18,168 bases of DNA, from the NCBI GenBank assembly GCA_002408725.1, contig DHTR01000024.1:13221-31388 (forward strand), given 5' to 3'. A program made the translations under genes and the position numbers. The notes below the pieces were generated by a model. It did no database searches. It was not told where the DNA came from and worked only from the letters and a program-made list of their open reading frames with translations. Shown piece by piece: positions 1 to 7,647 of this stretch. This stretch comes from Pelotomaculum sp. UBA5255 (GTDB taxonomy: Bacteria > Bacillota > Desulfotomaculia > Desulfotomaculales > Pelotomaculaceae). Numbering within the stretch: the first letter of the stretch is position 1; every line of letters starts with the position of its first letter.

Positions 1-1034
1 TGGGCGGGAACGCCCATCACGCAACCTGTGCCGTATTCCAACAGGACGTAGTTTGCGATTAAAATCGGGACCTTTTCCCCGGTCAGGGGATTGATGCAGG
101 AAGCACCGGTGGGCAGACCGATCTTTTCCACCTCGGTGGAGGTGCGGTCGAGCTCGCTCAAACCCCGGACTTTGCGGATAAATTCCCTGATTTCCGCTTC
201 CCGCCCAGTACCGGCAATCAGTTTCTCCACCAGCGGGTGCTCCGGCGCCAGGACCATGTAGGTTACACCGAAAACAGTATCCGGACGGGTAGTGTAAACA
301 GTAATCCTTTCTTTCAGCCCGTCCACCTTAAAATCAATCTCGGCACCTTCGCTGCGTCCAATCCAGTTCTCCTGCATGATCTTGACCTTTTCCGGCCATC
401 CTTCCAAAAGTACCATGTCATCGAGCAGGCGCTCGGCGTAATCGGTAATTTTGAAGAACCACTGGGCCAGTTCCCGCTTTTCTACGGGAGACTTGCAACG
501 CTCACAGCCCCCGTCCTTAACCTGCTCATTGGCCAACACAGTAGCGCATTCCGGACACCAGTTCACCGCCGCCTGCTTTTTGTAGGCCAGTCCCTTGTGG
601 AAGAGCTGGAGAAAGAGCCACTGGGTCCAATGATAGTAACCCGGGTGGCAGGTGGCTACCTCCCTGCTCCAATCATAGCTGAGCCCCATTTGCTTCAACT
701 GGGCACGCATATTATCAATATTATCAATAGTCCATTCAGCGGGATGAATCCCGCCGTGCTTAATGGCTGCATTTTCTGCCGGAAGCCCGAAGGCGTCCCA
801 GCCCATGGGATGAAGCACGTGAAAACCCTGCATGGTCTTGAAGCGGGCCACAACATCACCGATGGAGTAATTTCTCACATGGCCCATATGGAGTTTCCCG
901 GAAGGATACGGAAACATCTCCAGACAATAATACTTAGGCCGGTCAGAAAAGTCGGGAACCTCGTAAAGTCCCTCCTCATCCCAGCGGGCCTGCCACTTTC
1001 TTTCCACATCTTCAAATGTATACTTGTCGTTCAA
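1..1034 (-). CDS. leuS: Leucyl-tRNA synthetase, N-terminal part (truncated by window edge)
   Basis: Charges tRNA-Leu with leucine in the cytoplasm. About 344 residues are present, roughly the first 40% of an enzyme of about 800; the 3' end lies outside the window. The class I signature is HMGH near residues 48-51, within PYPSGKLHMGHVRNY. A zinc-binding insert follows with CPEC near residue 160 and CERC near 177. The CP1 editing domain begins with TTRPDTVFG near residue 245 and shows GTGCVMGVPA at the window edge. KMSKS would lie beyond. The start is TTG at 1034: an AAGGGGG ribosome binding site lies about 9 bases upstream and an in-frame TAA at 1052-1050 leaves no other usual start. It is the second gene behind the leucine T-box at 2992-3293, after the acyl-CoA synthetase. 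The 249-base gap before it holds no T-box of its own. Confidence 0.97.
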   Translation of the reverse strand, partial: MNDKYTFEDVERKWQARWDEEGLYEVPDFSDRPKYYCLEMFPYPSGKLHMGHVRNYSIGDVVARFKTMQGFHVLHPMGWDAFGLPAENAAIKHGGIHPAEWTIDNIDNMRAQLKQMGLSYDWSREVATCHPGYYHWTQWLFLQLFHKGLAYKKQAAVNWCPECATVLANEQVKDGGCERCKSPVEKRELAQWFFKITDYAERLLDDMVLLEGWPEKVKIMQENWIGRSEGAEIDFKVDGLKERITVYTTRPDTVFGVTYMVLAPEHPLVEKLIAGTGREAEIREFIRKVRGLSELDRTSTEVEKIGLPTGASCINPLTGEKVPILIANYVLLEYGTGCVMGVPA

Positions 1035-1105
1035 CTTTGAAAGTCCCCCTTAGATTAACACAGCGCAAGCCGCAGGAGCGGCTAAATATCTTTATTTAAA
1101 ATGTG

Positions 1106-1172
1106 GCACAATTCATTTGCACAATACTATTACAACACCACTTAATCTGTAGGTGAGAATTCATTCGCACAA
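1106..1172 (-). repeat. Direct repeats in the gap before leuS
   Basis: Read on the minus strand, TTGTGCGAATGAATT (1172-1158) and TTGTGCAAATGAATT (1124-1110) differ by one base in 15. A third TTGTGC follows directly at 1111-1106. Three copies of TTGTGC in 67 bases suggest binding sites for a regulator or duplicated leader sequence. No function is known. Confidence 0.5.
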
Positions 1173-1201
1173 CGAGATGATAACACTTCATTAAAATGCA
1201 G

Positions 1202-1248
1202 CAGATGTGAGCTTTCTCGTACAATACGAACAGCCACGCGCTCATCTG
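1202..1248 (-). other. Stem-loop in the acyl-CoA synthetase-leuS gap
   Basis: Outer arms CAGATGAGC and GCTCACATCTG pair with a two-base bulge. Inside them TCGTA-TTG-TACGA forms a second perfect stem. No run of T follows, so it is not an intrinsic terminator. It could be an RNA stability or regulatory element in a message carrying both genes; this is inference. Confidence 0.4.
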
Positions 1249-1283
1249 AAAATACTATCACAAAAAAAATAATTACTCAAGGT

Positions 1284-2948
1284 CTACGCCGTTTCAATCT
1301 TGGCTGCATCCTGCAGTCCGTGCATTTCAATGGCCATCTCACGAAGTATATATTTTTGAATTTTTCCGCTGGCCGTAGTAGGATAAGAGTCTACAAAGGC
1401 GACGTACCTGGGTATCTTGTAGCGGGCAATCTGACCCGCGCAAAAGTTTTTAATTTCTTCTTCCGTTATCTTGTGACCTTCCTTCAGTTGGATAAAAGCC
1501 ATTGTCTCCTCACCGTACTTGACACTGGGCACGCCGACAACCTGGACATCTTTAACGGAGGGATGGGTATAAAGGAACTCCTCAATTTCCCTGGGATAAA
1601 CATTTTCGCCGCCCCGGATGATCATATCTTTCAAGCGGCCTGTAATCTTACAATAGCCGTTCTCACCCATTACGGCCAGGTCTCCGGTATGCAGCCAGCA
1701 ATCCTTGTCAACAGCCGCCGCAGTAGCCTCCGGCATCTTGTAGTAACCCTTCATGATGTTGTGCCCCCGGGCGCAAAGCTCTCCCTGCACACCGAAGGGT
1801 ACCTCTTCCCCCGTTTCCGGATCGACAATCTTGACTTCTACCCCCGGCAGCGCCCGGCCCACTGTGGAAACCCGCAGCTCAAGGGGGTCGTTGGTCCTGG
1901 TGTTGGTGATCGCAGGAGAAGATTCGGTCTGGCCGTACGTAATTGTGATCTCCCGAATGCCCATGAAACTCACTACTTGTTTCATAACTTCTATAGGACA
2001 GGGCGATCCCGCCATGATTCCAGTGCGCAGGGAAGAGGTATCGAAAGTTTCCTTCTTCATCAATTCCAATTCCATAATGAACATGGTGGGTACTCCGTGT
2101 ACACCTGTGCAGCGTTCCTTTTCAATGGCCTCCAGTACCTTCCCGGGGTTAAAAACCTCGACCGGTACCATGGTTGTGCCGGACACAACGCTGGTCATTG
2201 TACCCAGGACACATCCAAAGCAGTGAAAAAAGGGCACCGGAATGCACAGTCTATCCTCCGGACCGAGTTTCATACACTCGGACACACCGCAGCCATTGGT
2301 AACCAGGTTATGATGGGTCAGCATGACCCCCTTGGGAAAGCCGGTGGTACCGGATGTGTACATCATGTTAATAATGTCATCCGGATCCAGGGTGTCCCGG
2401 CGGGCGGCTATTTCCTCATCCGTAACCTGATTGCCTAGATCCATTAATTCTGACCAGGTAAACATGCCGGGATATTTTTTTTCGCTAATTAAGATTACAT
2501 TTTTTAAGAACGGCAGCCTTTCTGATACAAGTTCGCCTGGTTTGCAATCCCGAAGCTCGGGGCATAGTTCATAAAGCATGCCAATATAGTCGGAACTTTT
2601 TGTCCCCTCGATCATGATTAGGGTAGCGGTGTCCGACTGCTTTAGCAGGTATTCCAGTTCAAAAATCTTGTAGCTTGTATTGACGGTAACCAGAACTGCA
2701 CCTATCCTGGGGCTGCCGAACTGGGTTATGACCCATTCTGGGACATTGGTGGCCCAGATGGCGGTGCTTTCACCTTTTTTGACCCCGAGTTTCAGCAACC
2801 CTTTGGCAAGTTGGTCGCAAACCTGCCGGAATTCTCTGTAGGAATACCTCAAACCGCGGTCCGGGTAAACCAGAGCGTCATTATCAGGGTATTCCGCAGC
2901 AATCCGGTCCACTAATTCTCCGATGGTGATTTTACCGAAATCTCTCAC
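1284..2948 (-). CDS. AMP-forming acyl-CoA synthetase (ACSF2/YngI-like)
   Basis: ANL-superfamily ligase that activates a carboxylic acid with ATP to an acyl-adenylate and transfers it to CoA. The full set of core motifs is visible: the P-loop MYTSGTTGFPKGVML near residues 196-210, YGQTESSP at 338-345, the hinge region with TGD at 421-423 and GRLKDMIIRGGENVYP at 437-452, and the catalytic lysine in TASGKIQK at 525-532 (K529). At 554 residues it is full length. The overall pattern resembles the medium-chain/ACSF2 and YngI group, but the substrate cannot be read from sequence. The GTG start has AGGAGGGG six bases upstream. It is the first gene behind a leucine-specific T-box and precedes leuS, so its expression should rise when leucyl-tRNA is uncharged. 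A link to leucine-derived branched-chain acids is possible but inferred. Confidence 0.9.
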   Translation of the reverse strand: MRDFGKITIGELVDRIAAEYPDNDALVYPDRGLRYSYREFRQVCDQLAKGLLKLGVKKGESTAIWATNVPEWVITQFGSPRIGAVLVTVNTSYKIFELEYLLKQSDTATLIMIEGTKSSDYIGMLYELCPELRDCKPGELVSERLPFLKNVILISEKKYPGMFTWSELMDLGNQVTDEEIAARRDTLDPDDIINMMYTSGTTGFPKGVMLTHHNLVTNGCGVSECMKLGPEDRLCIPVPFFHCFGCVLGTMTSVVSGTTMVPVEVFNPGKVLEAIEKERCTGVHGVPTMFIMELELMKKETFDTSSLRTGIMAGSPCPIEVMKQVVSFMGIREITITYGQTESSPAITNTRTNDPLELRVSTVGRALPGVEVKIVDPETGEEVPFGVQGELCARGHNIMKGYYKMPEATAAAVDKDCWLHTGDLAVMGENGYCKITGRLKDMIIRGGENVYPREIEEFLYTHPSVKDVQVVGVPSVKYGEETMAFIQLKEGHKITEEEIKNFCAGQIARYKIPRYVAFVDSYPTTASGKIQKYILREMAIEMHGLQDAAKIETA

Positions 2949-2991
2949 AGGGCTCCCCTCCTAAAAGAAAATAAAAGATGTAAAATAACAT

Positions 2992-3293
2992 AAAAAAACC
3001 CCCTGCGTCCCCCTGTAGGGACGAGAGGCTTCTCCCGCGGTACCACCCTTTTTGGTAAAGATTGGCTTCCTCTTCCATACCAAGAAAGCTCTGTAGCAAT
3101 CACTACGCCACAGCTCCATCTCTTTACCCTCTTTTCGCGGTAACGGCGCGCCCGTTCTGGAGTAATTCACTTTCCCCCAGACAGCTCAAAGGCGAGTTTC
3201 AACAGCCTCGCACGCCGCCTCGCACCCTCCGGCGGCTCTCTTCAGAGCTACGCTGCTTACTGCTCCTCATCATTGCCTTAACAAGTTAAACTG
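2992..3293 (-). promoter_or_regulatory. T-box leader, leucine-specific (specifier CUC)
   Basis: This RNA binds uncharged tRNA and switches between antiterminator and terminator. The conserved T-box AGGGTGGTACCGCG lies at 3049-3036. The terminator that follows pairs CCTCT/CGTCCC with GGGACG/AGGGG and ends in seven T at 2998-2992. Stem I closes with AAGGC (3279-3275) against GCCTT (3193-3189). Directly inside the 3' arm is GAAACTC, placing CUC (3196-3194), a leucine codon, at the specifier position. A further stem pairs GGTAAAGA with TCTTTACC just before the T-box. The element precedes the acyl-CoA synthetase, with leuS behind. T-box identity is certain; the specifier is read from stem geometry and agrees with leuS downstream. 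Together with its promoter it occupies most of the 499 bases between rsfS and the acyl-CoA synthetase. Confidence 0.93.
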
Positions 3294-3299
3294 AGCCCT

Positions 3300-3328
3300 A
3301 TTATAAAATAAACAAAATCCCCTGTCAA
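3300..3328 (-). promoter_or_regulatory. Consensus vegetative promoter of the T-box operon
   Basis: TTGACA (3328-3323) and TATAAT (3305-3300) are both perfect matches separated by exactly 17 bases. Transcription should start near 3293 and run into the T-box leader. This is the strongest promoter in the window, as expected when control is exerted by attenuation. Confidence 0.9.
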
Positions 3329-3447
3329 CAGAAGGACAATAAATCAAGACATCCCAGTTTTAATAAATTTTATAACTTAGACAACCATGCCGCTGACGCG
3401 GCACCATCAGAAGATGAAAATCAGCGATGTAGGTTCGATTTCAATCA

Positions 3448-3804
3448 CTAAATGTTTACAGGCGCCCCCACCACTTGGGCGTCTCCCCACAGGCGCTCCA
3501 GGTTATAAAACCGCCGTTCGGATTCTTGAAAGACGTGAGCCACCACATCACCGTAATCCAGCAAAACCCAATCGCCTTCCCGGAAACCCTCCCGGCGCAG
3601 GGCGGTAACGTTTTCCTTCTTTAACTTCTCCTGAATGCCCTCCACGATAGCCTGTACCTGGGTGCTGGAACGACCGGTGCAAATCAAGAAATAATCTGCA
3701 ATGATGGAGACCTCACGAATGTCAAGGACGGTAATGTCCCTTGCCTTCTTATCCTCTGCCGCTTTCACAGCAATATTGACCATTGCCTGTGGACTTAATG
3801 ACAA
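3448..3804 (-). CDS. rsfS: Ribosomal silencing factor RsfS (YbeB/Iojap family)
   Basis: RsfS binds ribosomal protein L14 on the large subunit and blocks subunit joining under poor nutrition. The family is recognised from AAEDKKARDITVLDIREVS near the N-terminus, ADYFLICTGRSSTQVQAI in the middle and the GDWVLLDYGDVVAHVF stretch, all typical. The product is 118 residues, a normal length. The longest frame starts at GTG 3810, but the AAGGAGGA ribosome binding site (3818-3811) abuts that codon with no spacer. The TTG at 3804 sits six bases from it and is preferred. The gene normally follows nadD and yqeK; here an RRM gene with its own terminator precedes it, so rsfS probably has its own promoter. 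Confidence 0.93.
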   Translation of the reverse strand: MSLSPQAMVNIAVKAAEDKKARDITVLDIREVSIIADYFLICTGRSSTQVQAIVEGIQEKLKKENVTALRREGFREGDWVLLDYGDVVAHVFQESERRFYNLERLWGDAQVVGAPVNI

Positions 3805-3838
3805 CGCCACTCCTCCTTAAATTTTCCCGGTGTTTTTA

Positions 3839-3847
3839 ATTATACCA
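3839..3847 (-). promoter_or_regulatory. Candidate extended -10 promoter for rsfS
   Basis: TGGTATAAT on the minus strand is a perfect -10 with the TGn extension, about 20 bases before the rsfS ribosome binding site. There is no good -35. It lies downstream of the RRM terminator, where a new promoter would be needed. Confidence 0.5.
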
Positions 3848-3994
3848 TTCTATCATTGCGCTAAATTTCCTTCTATAGTCCCGATCCAAAAAACGTGCTT
3901 TTTTAGCAAGATGCCCAGGCATTTAATCATGGTCTTACACGTTAAGCCTGGTACCCAAGAAGCAACCATATCTCATTCCTCAAAAACACGAGAG

Positions 3995-4018
3995 AAAAAC
4001 CTCCTTGCGGAGGTTTTT
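3995..4018 (-). terminator. Intrinsic terminator after the RRM gene
   Basis: AAAAACCTCC and GGAGGTTTTT form a perfect 10-base stem around a four-base loop, starting four bases after the RRM stop codon. The A and T tails make it symmetrical, so it could act in both directions. Confidence 0.85.
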
Positions 4019-4022
4019 AAAG

Positions 4023-4283
4023 TTAGCGCTGGTCATCATCCCGTGCCTTTGCTTCATTCACTGTAATCACTCTACCGTCTAGATCCGTGCCGTTCATCGC
4101 AGCGATCATGGTTTCCGCATCTTCGTCCCGGACTTCAACAAAGCCAAATCCGCGCGAGCGACCGGACTCACGATCAGTAATAACGCGGCTACTCAAAACT
4201 TCACCGTGCGCGGAGAAAGCGTCGGCAAGATCTTCGGCCTTAGTAGCCCACGGTAAATTACCAACATACAAGGTACGCGCCAT
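4023..4283 (-). CDS. Single-domain RRM RNA-binding protein
   Basis: An 86-residue protein consisting of one RNA recognition motif and a short charged tail. RNP2 is LYVGNL (5-10) and RNP1 is RGFGFVEV (44-51); the RNA-stacking aromatics Y6, F46 and F48 are all present. It resembles the small glycine-rich RNA-binding (Rbp) proteins of cyanobacteria, which bind RNA and are often stress-responsive, but lacks a glycine-rich tail. The RNA target is unknown. The ATG start has AGAGGTGA seven bases upstream, a strong signal, and the gene ends in a strong hairpin, so it looks like a well-expressed unit. It lies between nadD and rsfS, where a yqeK-type hydrolase is usually found. Confidence 0.93.
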   Translation of the reverse strand: MARTLYVGNLPWATKAEDLADAFSAHGEVLSSRVITDRESGRSRGFGFVEVRDEDAETMIAAMNGTDLDGRVITVNEAKARDDDQR

Positions 4284-4385
4284 TCACTAATCACCTCTTT
4301 CCCAAAGAAACTTTTTTTCTTAAAGCTATTATTTGCAAAAGGAAATATCCTAATGCAATCCTAACCAGGCAAAGATTTTTCCAAA

Positions 4386-5015
4386 TCAATACCTGTAAAT
4401 ATTGTTTTTCGCAATATATTCTTCTACCAGTTCGGGCAAAAGGTACTTAACAGGTCTTCCCTCCCGCAAACGCTGCCGGATATCCGAAGACGAGATAGCC
4501 AGGGAAGGCACTTCCATACAAAAAATATTATTTTTCAACCGCACGGGCAGCCGGTCCAGTTTTTCCCACATATCTTCCAGGCGGTACCCGGGGCGGGTCG
4601 CTGCGATAAAGCGGCAGATGGACAGCAGCTCTTCCGTGTTCTTCCAGGTCAGGATCTCCGAAACCGCATCGGCGCCTGTTATAAAGTATACTTGCACCCC
4701 CGGGTTAAGAAGGGCAATCTCCCTCACTGTCTCAACGGCATAAGAGGGGCCGCGGCGTTCCACCTCCAGAGACAACGCCTGAAAAAAAGGGTTGGACTGA
4801 ACCGCCAGGACGGTCATTTCAAAACGTTGCCAGGGATCGGTGATCTGACATTTTGGTTTATGAGGAGGCCTGCCCGCCGGCACAAAGATTACCTTTTCCA
4901 GGTCAAACTCGTAGCGGGCGCCCTCAGCGGCAACAAGGTGTCCGTAATGGATTGGGTCGAAGGTCCCACCCATGATCCCTAGACGACGGCATTTTGTTAT
5001 GGCCTTTTTACTCAT
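4386..5015 (-). CDS. nadD: Nicotinate-nucleotide adenylyltransferase
   Basis: Transfers AMP from ATP to nicotinate mononucleotide to give deamido-NAD in NAD synthesis. The nucleotidylyltransferase motif GGTFDPIHYGHL is at residues 16-27, with the catalytic HYGH. The second signature ISSSDIR is at 174-180, and PAGRPPHK lies near 47-53. At 209 residues the length is normal. The ATG chosen has no recognisable ribosome binding site, while a promoter-like TTGCTT-17-TACAAT ends seven bases before it. The family's core begins near RRLGIMGG, so up to 10 N-terminal residues could be extra, but no better start with a binding site is seen. It follows proB by 82 bases and precedes the RRM gene. Confidence 0.95.
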   Translation of the reverse strand: MSKKAITKCRRLGIMGGTFDPIHYGHLVAAEGARYEFDLEKVIFVPAGRPPHKPKCQITDPWQRFEMTVLAVQSNPFFQALSLEVERRGPSYAVETVREIALLNPGVQVYFITGADAVSEILTWKNTEELLSICRFIAATRPGYRLEDMWEKLDRLPVRLKNNIFCMEVPSLAISSSDIRQRLREGRPVKYLLPELVEEYIAKNNIYRY

Positions 5016-5021
5016 AAAGAA

Positions 5022-5050
5022 ATTGTACAGTCTGATTCAGAGAAAAGCAA
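5022..5050 (-). promoter_or_regulatory. Candidate promoter directly before nadD
   Basis: TTGCTT (5050-5045), 17 bases, then TACAAT (5027-5022) on the minus strand. The expected start of transcription is at or next to the nadD ATG at 5015, which would give a leaderless message. Confidence 0.45.
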
Positions 5051-5097
5051 GCCAAAATGTCATATAAGGTTAAATAATGATTTAATTTACCTTGTTC

Positions 5098-6225
5098 TTA
5101 CGGTTCCAGCACCAGGTTGTTCCGGTGCACTACTTCGTCGTAGTCCTTATGGCCGATAAGGCGCGAGATGTCCTTTGTCTGCTCCCCTTTAATCCGGTCA
5201 ATTTCAACCGAAGAGTAATAAGCGATACCCCTGGCAATTTCTCGTCCGTCAGGGTCTACAATAGACACTGTGTTGCCCATTTCGAAGTGCCCCTCTACCC
5301 GGGTAATGCCGGAGGGAAGAAGGCTCTTCCCGTTCTTCACAAGCGCCCGGGCGGCTCCTTCGTCCACGTATACCTCCCCGCACACCGAAGAGTTGAAAGC
5401 AATCCACCGCTTTTTGTTCTCCATTTTATTAGCACAAGGCCAGAAAACAGTCCCGGCCGGCTCGCCGCTGAAAATTTTTCGTACAATGTCCTTTTCCTTT
5501 GAATTGGCAAGCACTGTAACCACGCCCGAGGGCATGGCAATCTTTGCCGCCTGCAACTTGGTCGCCATACCACCGGTTCCTAGCCTGCCTGCCCCGCCCG
5601 CCAGCGATTCAATCTCCGGGGTAATCTCCCGGACTTCTTCGATCAGTCGGGCATCAGGGTCTTTGCGCGGGTCAGCCGTAAAGAGTCCGTCAATATCTGA
5701 AAGCAAAATTAGCAGTTCTGCATCAATCAGGCTGGCGACCAGAGCTGAAAGGCTATCGTTGTCCCCCAGTTTGATTTCATCCACGGCCACGGTGTCGTTT
5801 TCATTGATAATCGGAATTACACCATATTGCAGCAGAGCGTGCATTGCATTTCTGGCGTTTAAAAAACGCCTCCTGTCGGCAAAATCCTCCCGCGTCAGAA
5901 GCACCTGGCCGACGGTTACTCCGTACTCCGCAAAAATCTTTTCATAAATATGCATTAAAACACCCTGGCCCACCGCTGCAGCAGCCTGCTTCTCCGGAAT
6001 GGTTTTCGGGCGGCCCGGCAGGCCAAGCTTCCCAGCGCCCGTTCCAATGGCGCCGGACGTGACCAGGATTACTTCTTTACCCAGGTTGTAAAGGTCGGCC
6101 ATTTGCCTGACCAGGCTTTCAATTCGATAAAGGTTTGGTTTTCCGGTGTCATAGGCAACCGAACTGGTTCCCACTTTCACCACAACCCGTTTAAATGACT
6201 GGAAAATGCGTCTCTCATTACCCAT
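5098..6225 (-). CDS. proB: Glutamate 5-kinase with PUA domain
   Basis: First step of proline synthesis: phosphorylates glutamate to gamma-glutamyl phosphate. The amino-acid-kinase fold is shown by VVVKVGTSS near residues 14-22, LVTSGAIGTG near 54-63 and IINENDTVAVDE further on. A C-terminal PUA domain spans roughly residues 280-365 and is typical of bacterial ProB. At 375 residues it is full length. The ATG start has GGGGAG upstream. The partner proA is usually next to proB in related genomes but is absent here; nadD follows directly. A TTAACA-16-TATACT promoter lies upstream. Confidence 0.96.
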   Translation of the reverse strand: MGNERRIFQSFKRVVVKVGTSSVAYDTGKPNLYRIESLVRQMADLYNLGKEVILVTSGAIGTGAGKLGLPGRPKTIPEKQAAAAVGQGVLMHIYEKIFAEYGVTVGQVLLTREDFADRRRFLNARNAMHALLQYGVIPIINENDTVAVDEIKLGDNDSLSALVASLIDAELLILLSDIDGLFTADPRKDPDARLIEEVREITPEIESLAGGAGRLGTGGMATKLQAAKIAMPSGVVTVLANSKEKDIVRKIFSGEPAGTVFWPCANKMENKKRWIAFNSSVCGEVYVDEGAARALVKNGKSLLPSGITRVEGHFEMGNTVSIVDPDGREIARGIAYYSSVEIDRIKGEQTKDISRLIGHKDYDEVVHRNNLVLEP

Positions 6226-6257
6226 ATTTACTCCCCTGAACCCGATCTAATGGAAAA

Positions 6258-6285
6258 AGTATACCATAATTGACTACACTGTTAA
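6258..6285 (-). promoter_or_regulatory. Probable vegetative promoter of proB
   Basis: TTAACA (6285-6280) and TATACT (6263-6258) each match consensus at five of six bases, 16 bases apart. TGG precedes the -10, giving the TGn extension. It lies 33 bases before the proB start. Confidence 0.65.
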
Positions 6286-6322
6286 AGTACAAACCATCCC
6301 GCCAAAGTTTATAACGGATCAG

Positions 6323-6350
6323 AATAGCCGGCGCCCCGGCACCGGCTATT
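6323..6350 (-). terminator. GC-rich hairpin over the obgE stop codon
   Basis: AATAGCCGG and CCGGCTATT form a perfect 9-base stem around a 10-base loop, containing the obgE TAG at 6348-6346. The following T tract is weak (ATTCTGAT), so it may be a poor terminator or a 3'-end stabiliser. Confidence 0.5.
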
Positions 6351-7614
6351 CAACGTACTCAAACTCAAATTTTCCAATTTTGACTGTGTCACCCTCTTTT
6401 ATCCCGGCCTCCTTGAGGGCATCTTCAATACCCATGCGCTGGATGATCCGCTGCAGACGTTCCACCGCCTCATTCCGTTCCATGTCTGTCATAGCCACAT
6501 GGCGCTCGACTTCTTTCCCCCCCACCAGGAAGATCCCAGCCTCGCGGGTTACGGTAAAGCGCGGCTCGGGCCGGTGAACCACGTGTTGCGGGGTCTCTTC
6601 AGAAACCGGTAATTCTTGTGGAAGACCTTCCAGAAGGTCGATTATCCGATAGATTAAAGCATCCAGGCCGGCGCCGGTGGCCGCCGAGATGGGGAATAAA
6701 TCATATTCTTCACCGTAGGCCTCTTTAAGTCTGGCCAAATTATGGACGGAATCCGGCAAATCCATCTTGTTGGCGGCAATAACCTGGGGCCTTTGTCCAA
6801 TCACGGGATTGTACAGCGATAACTCCCGGTTGGTTACCCGGAAGTCCTCGACCGGGTCTCGTCCTTCACTGCCCGCCGTATCAAGGACATGGACAAGCAG
6901 GCGGGTACGCTCCACATGGCGCAAAAACTCGTGGCCCAGCCCGGCCCCTGTATGTGCACCCTCAATCAGGCCGGGAATATCGGCCATTACGAAACTGCGC
7001 CCGTCCTCCACCCTGATCACGCCGAGATTGGGTGTAACCGTGGTAAAAGGGTAATTTGCAATTTTAGGCCGGGCCGCAGAAACACGGGAAATTAAAGTTG
7101 ACTTTCCGGCATTGGGAAAACCAACCAGGCCCACATCTGCAATCAGCTTGAGCTCCAGGGCTAGCCGGCACTCCTCCCCGGGTTCCCCCAACTCTGCCAT
7201 CTTGGGAGCTTTATTGTTGGGGGTGGCAAAACGGGCATTTCCCCTGCCGCCGCGACCTCCCCGGGCTACAACAACCTCCTGGCCCATTTGAACCAGGTCG
7301 GCAATAAGTTCCCCGCTGTCGGCGTCCTTAACCACTGTGCCTACCGGCAACCGCAATACCAGGTCGTCCCCGGATGCACCATGCATGTTCTTACCCTCGC
7401 CGTGTCGTCCCCGGTCCGCCTTATAGTGCCGCTTGTACCGGAAATCCACCAGCGTGCGTAGTCCCTCATCGGCCCGGAAGATCACATCGCCGCCACGGCC
7501 TCCGTCGCCGCCCCAGGGACCGCCTTCCGGTATGTATTTTTCCCTGCGCATGGCCACGCATCCGTTGCCGCCGTCGCCACCCTTGATATAGATTTTTGCC
7601 TTATCAAAAAACAT
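6346..7614 (-). CDS. obgE: GTPase Obg (ObgE/CgtA)
   Basis: Essential ribosome-associated GTPase in large-subunit maturation; in Bacillus it is also needed for sporulation onset. The glycine-rich Obg fold occupies residues 1 to about 158. The G domain follows with GFPNAGKST (G1), NYPFTT (switch I), DIPGLIEGAH (G3), NKMD (G4) and SAATG (G5). A C-terminal OCT domain spans about 355-422. The longest frame begins at TTG 7644, but the ATG at 7614 has CAGGTGG seven bases upstream and gives the standard N-terminus MFFDKAKIYIKGGDGG, 422 residues. It follows the Spo0B gene by 33 bases, a pairing well known in Firmicutes. Confidence 0.97.
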   Translation of the reverse strand: MFFDKAKIYIKGGDGGNGCVAMRREKYIPEGGPWGGDGGRGGDVIFRADEGLRTLVDFRYKRHYKADRGRHGEGKNMHGASGDDLVLRLPVGTVVKDADSGELIADLVQMGQEVVVARGGRGGRGNARFATPNNKAPKMAELGEPGEECRLALELKLIADVGLVGFPNAGKSTLISRVSAARPKIANYPFTTVTPNLGVIRVEDGRSFVMADIPGLIEGAHTGAGLGHEFLRHVERTRLLVHVLDTAGSEGRDPVEDFRVTNRELSLYNPVIGQRPQVIAANKMDLPDSVHNLARLKEAYGEEYDLFPISAATGAGLDALIYRIIDLLEGLPQELPVSEETPQHVVHRPEPRFTVTREAGIFLVGGKEVERHVAMTDMERNEAVERLQRIIQRMGIEDALKEAGIKEGDTVKIGKFEFEYVE

Positions 7615-7647
7615 AAAATAACCACCTGTAGTTAGTTTAACCAATTA

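Noticed and set aside
237..1040. Plus-strand open frame opposite leuS
   Set aside because: The minus strand encodes a clear leucyl-tRNA synthetase; this frame is a shadow.
1069..1082. GCCGC/GCGGC hairpin before leuS
   Set aside because: Five-base stem without a T tract; too weak to call a terminator.
1320..2438. Long plus-strand open frame opposite the acyl-CoA synthetase
   Set aside because: It is the reverse complement of a gene with complete family motifs and shows no recognisable domain or ribosome binding site.
2961..3170. 69-residue minus-strand frame upstream of the acyl-CoA synthetase
   Set aside because: It lies within the T-box leader RNA, including its terminator, and resembles no protein family.
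3388..3403. GC hairpin TGCCGC/GCGGCA after rsfS
   Set aside because: A perfect six-base stem, but no T tract follows, so I do not call it a terminator.
7615..7644. Upstream TTG start of obgE
   Set aside because: No binding site precedes it, and the ATG at 7614 gives the conserved Obg N-terminus.
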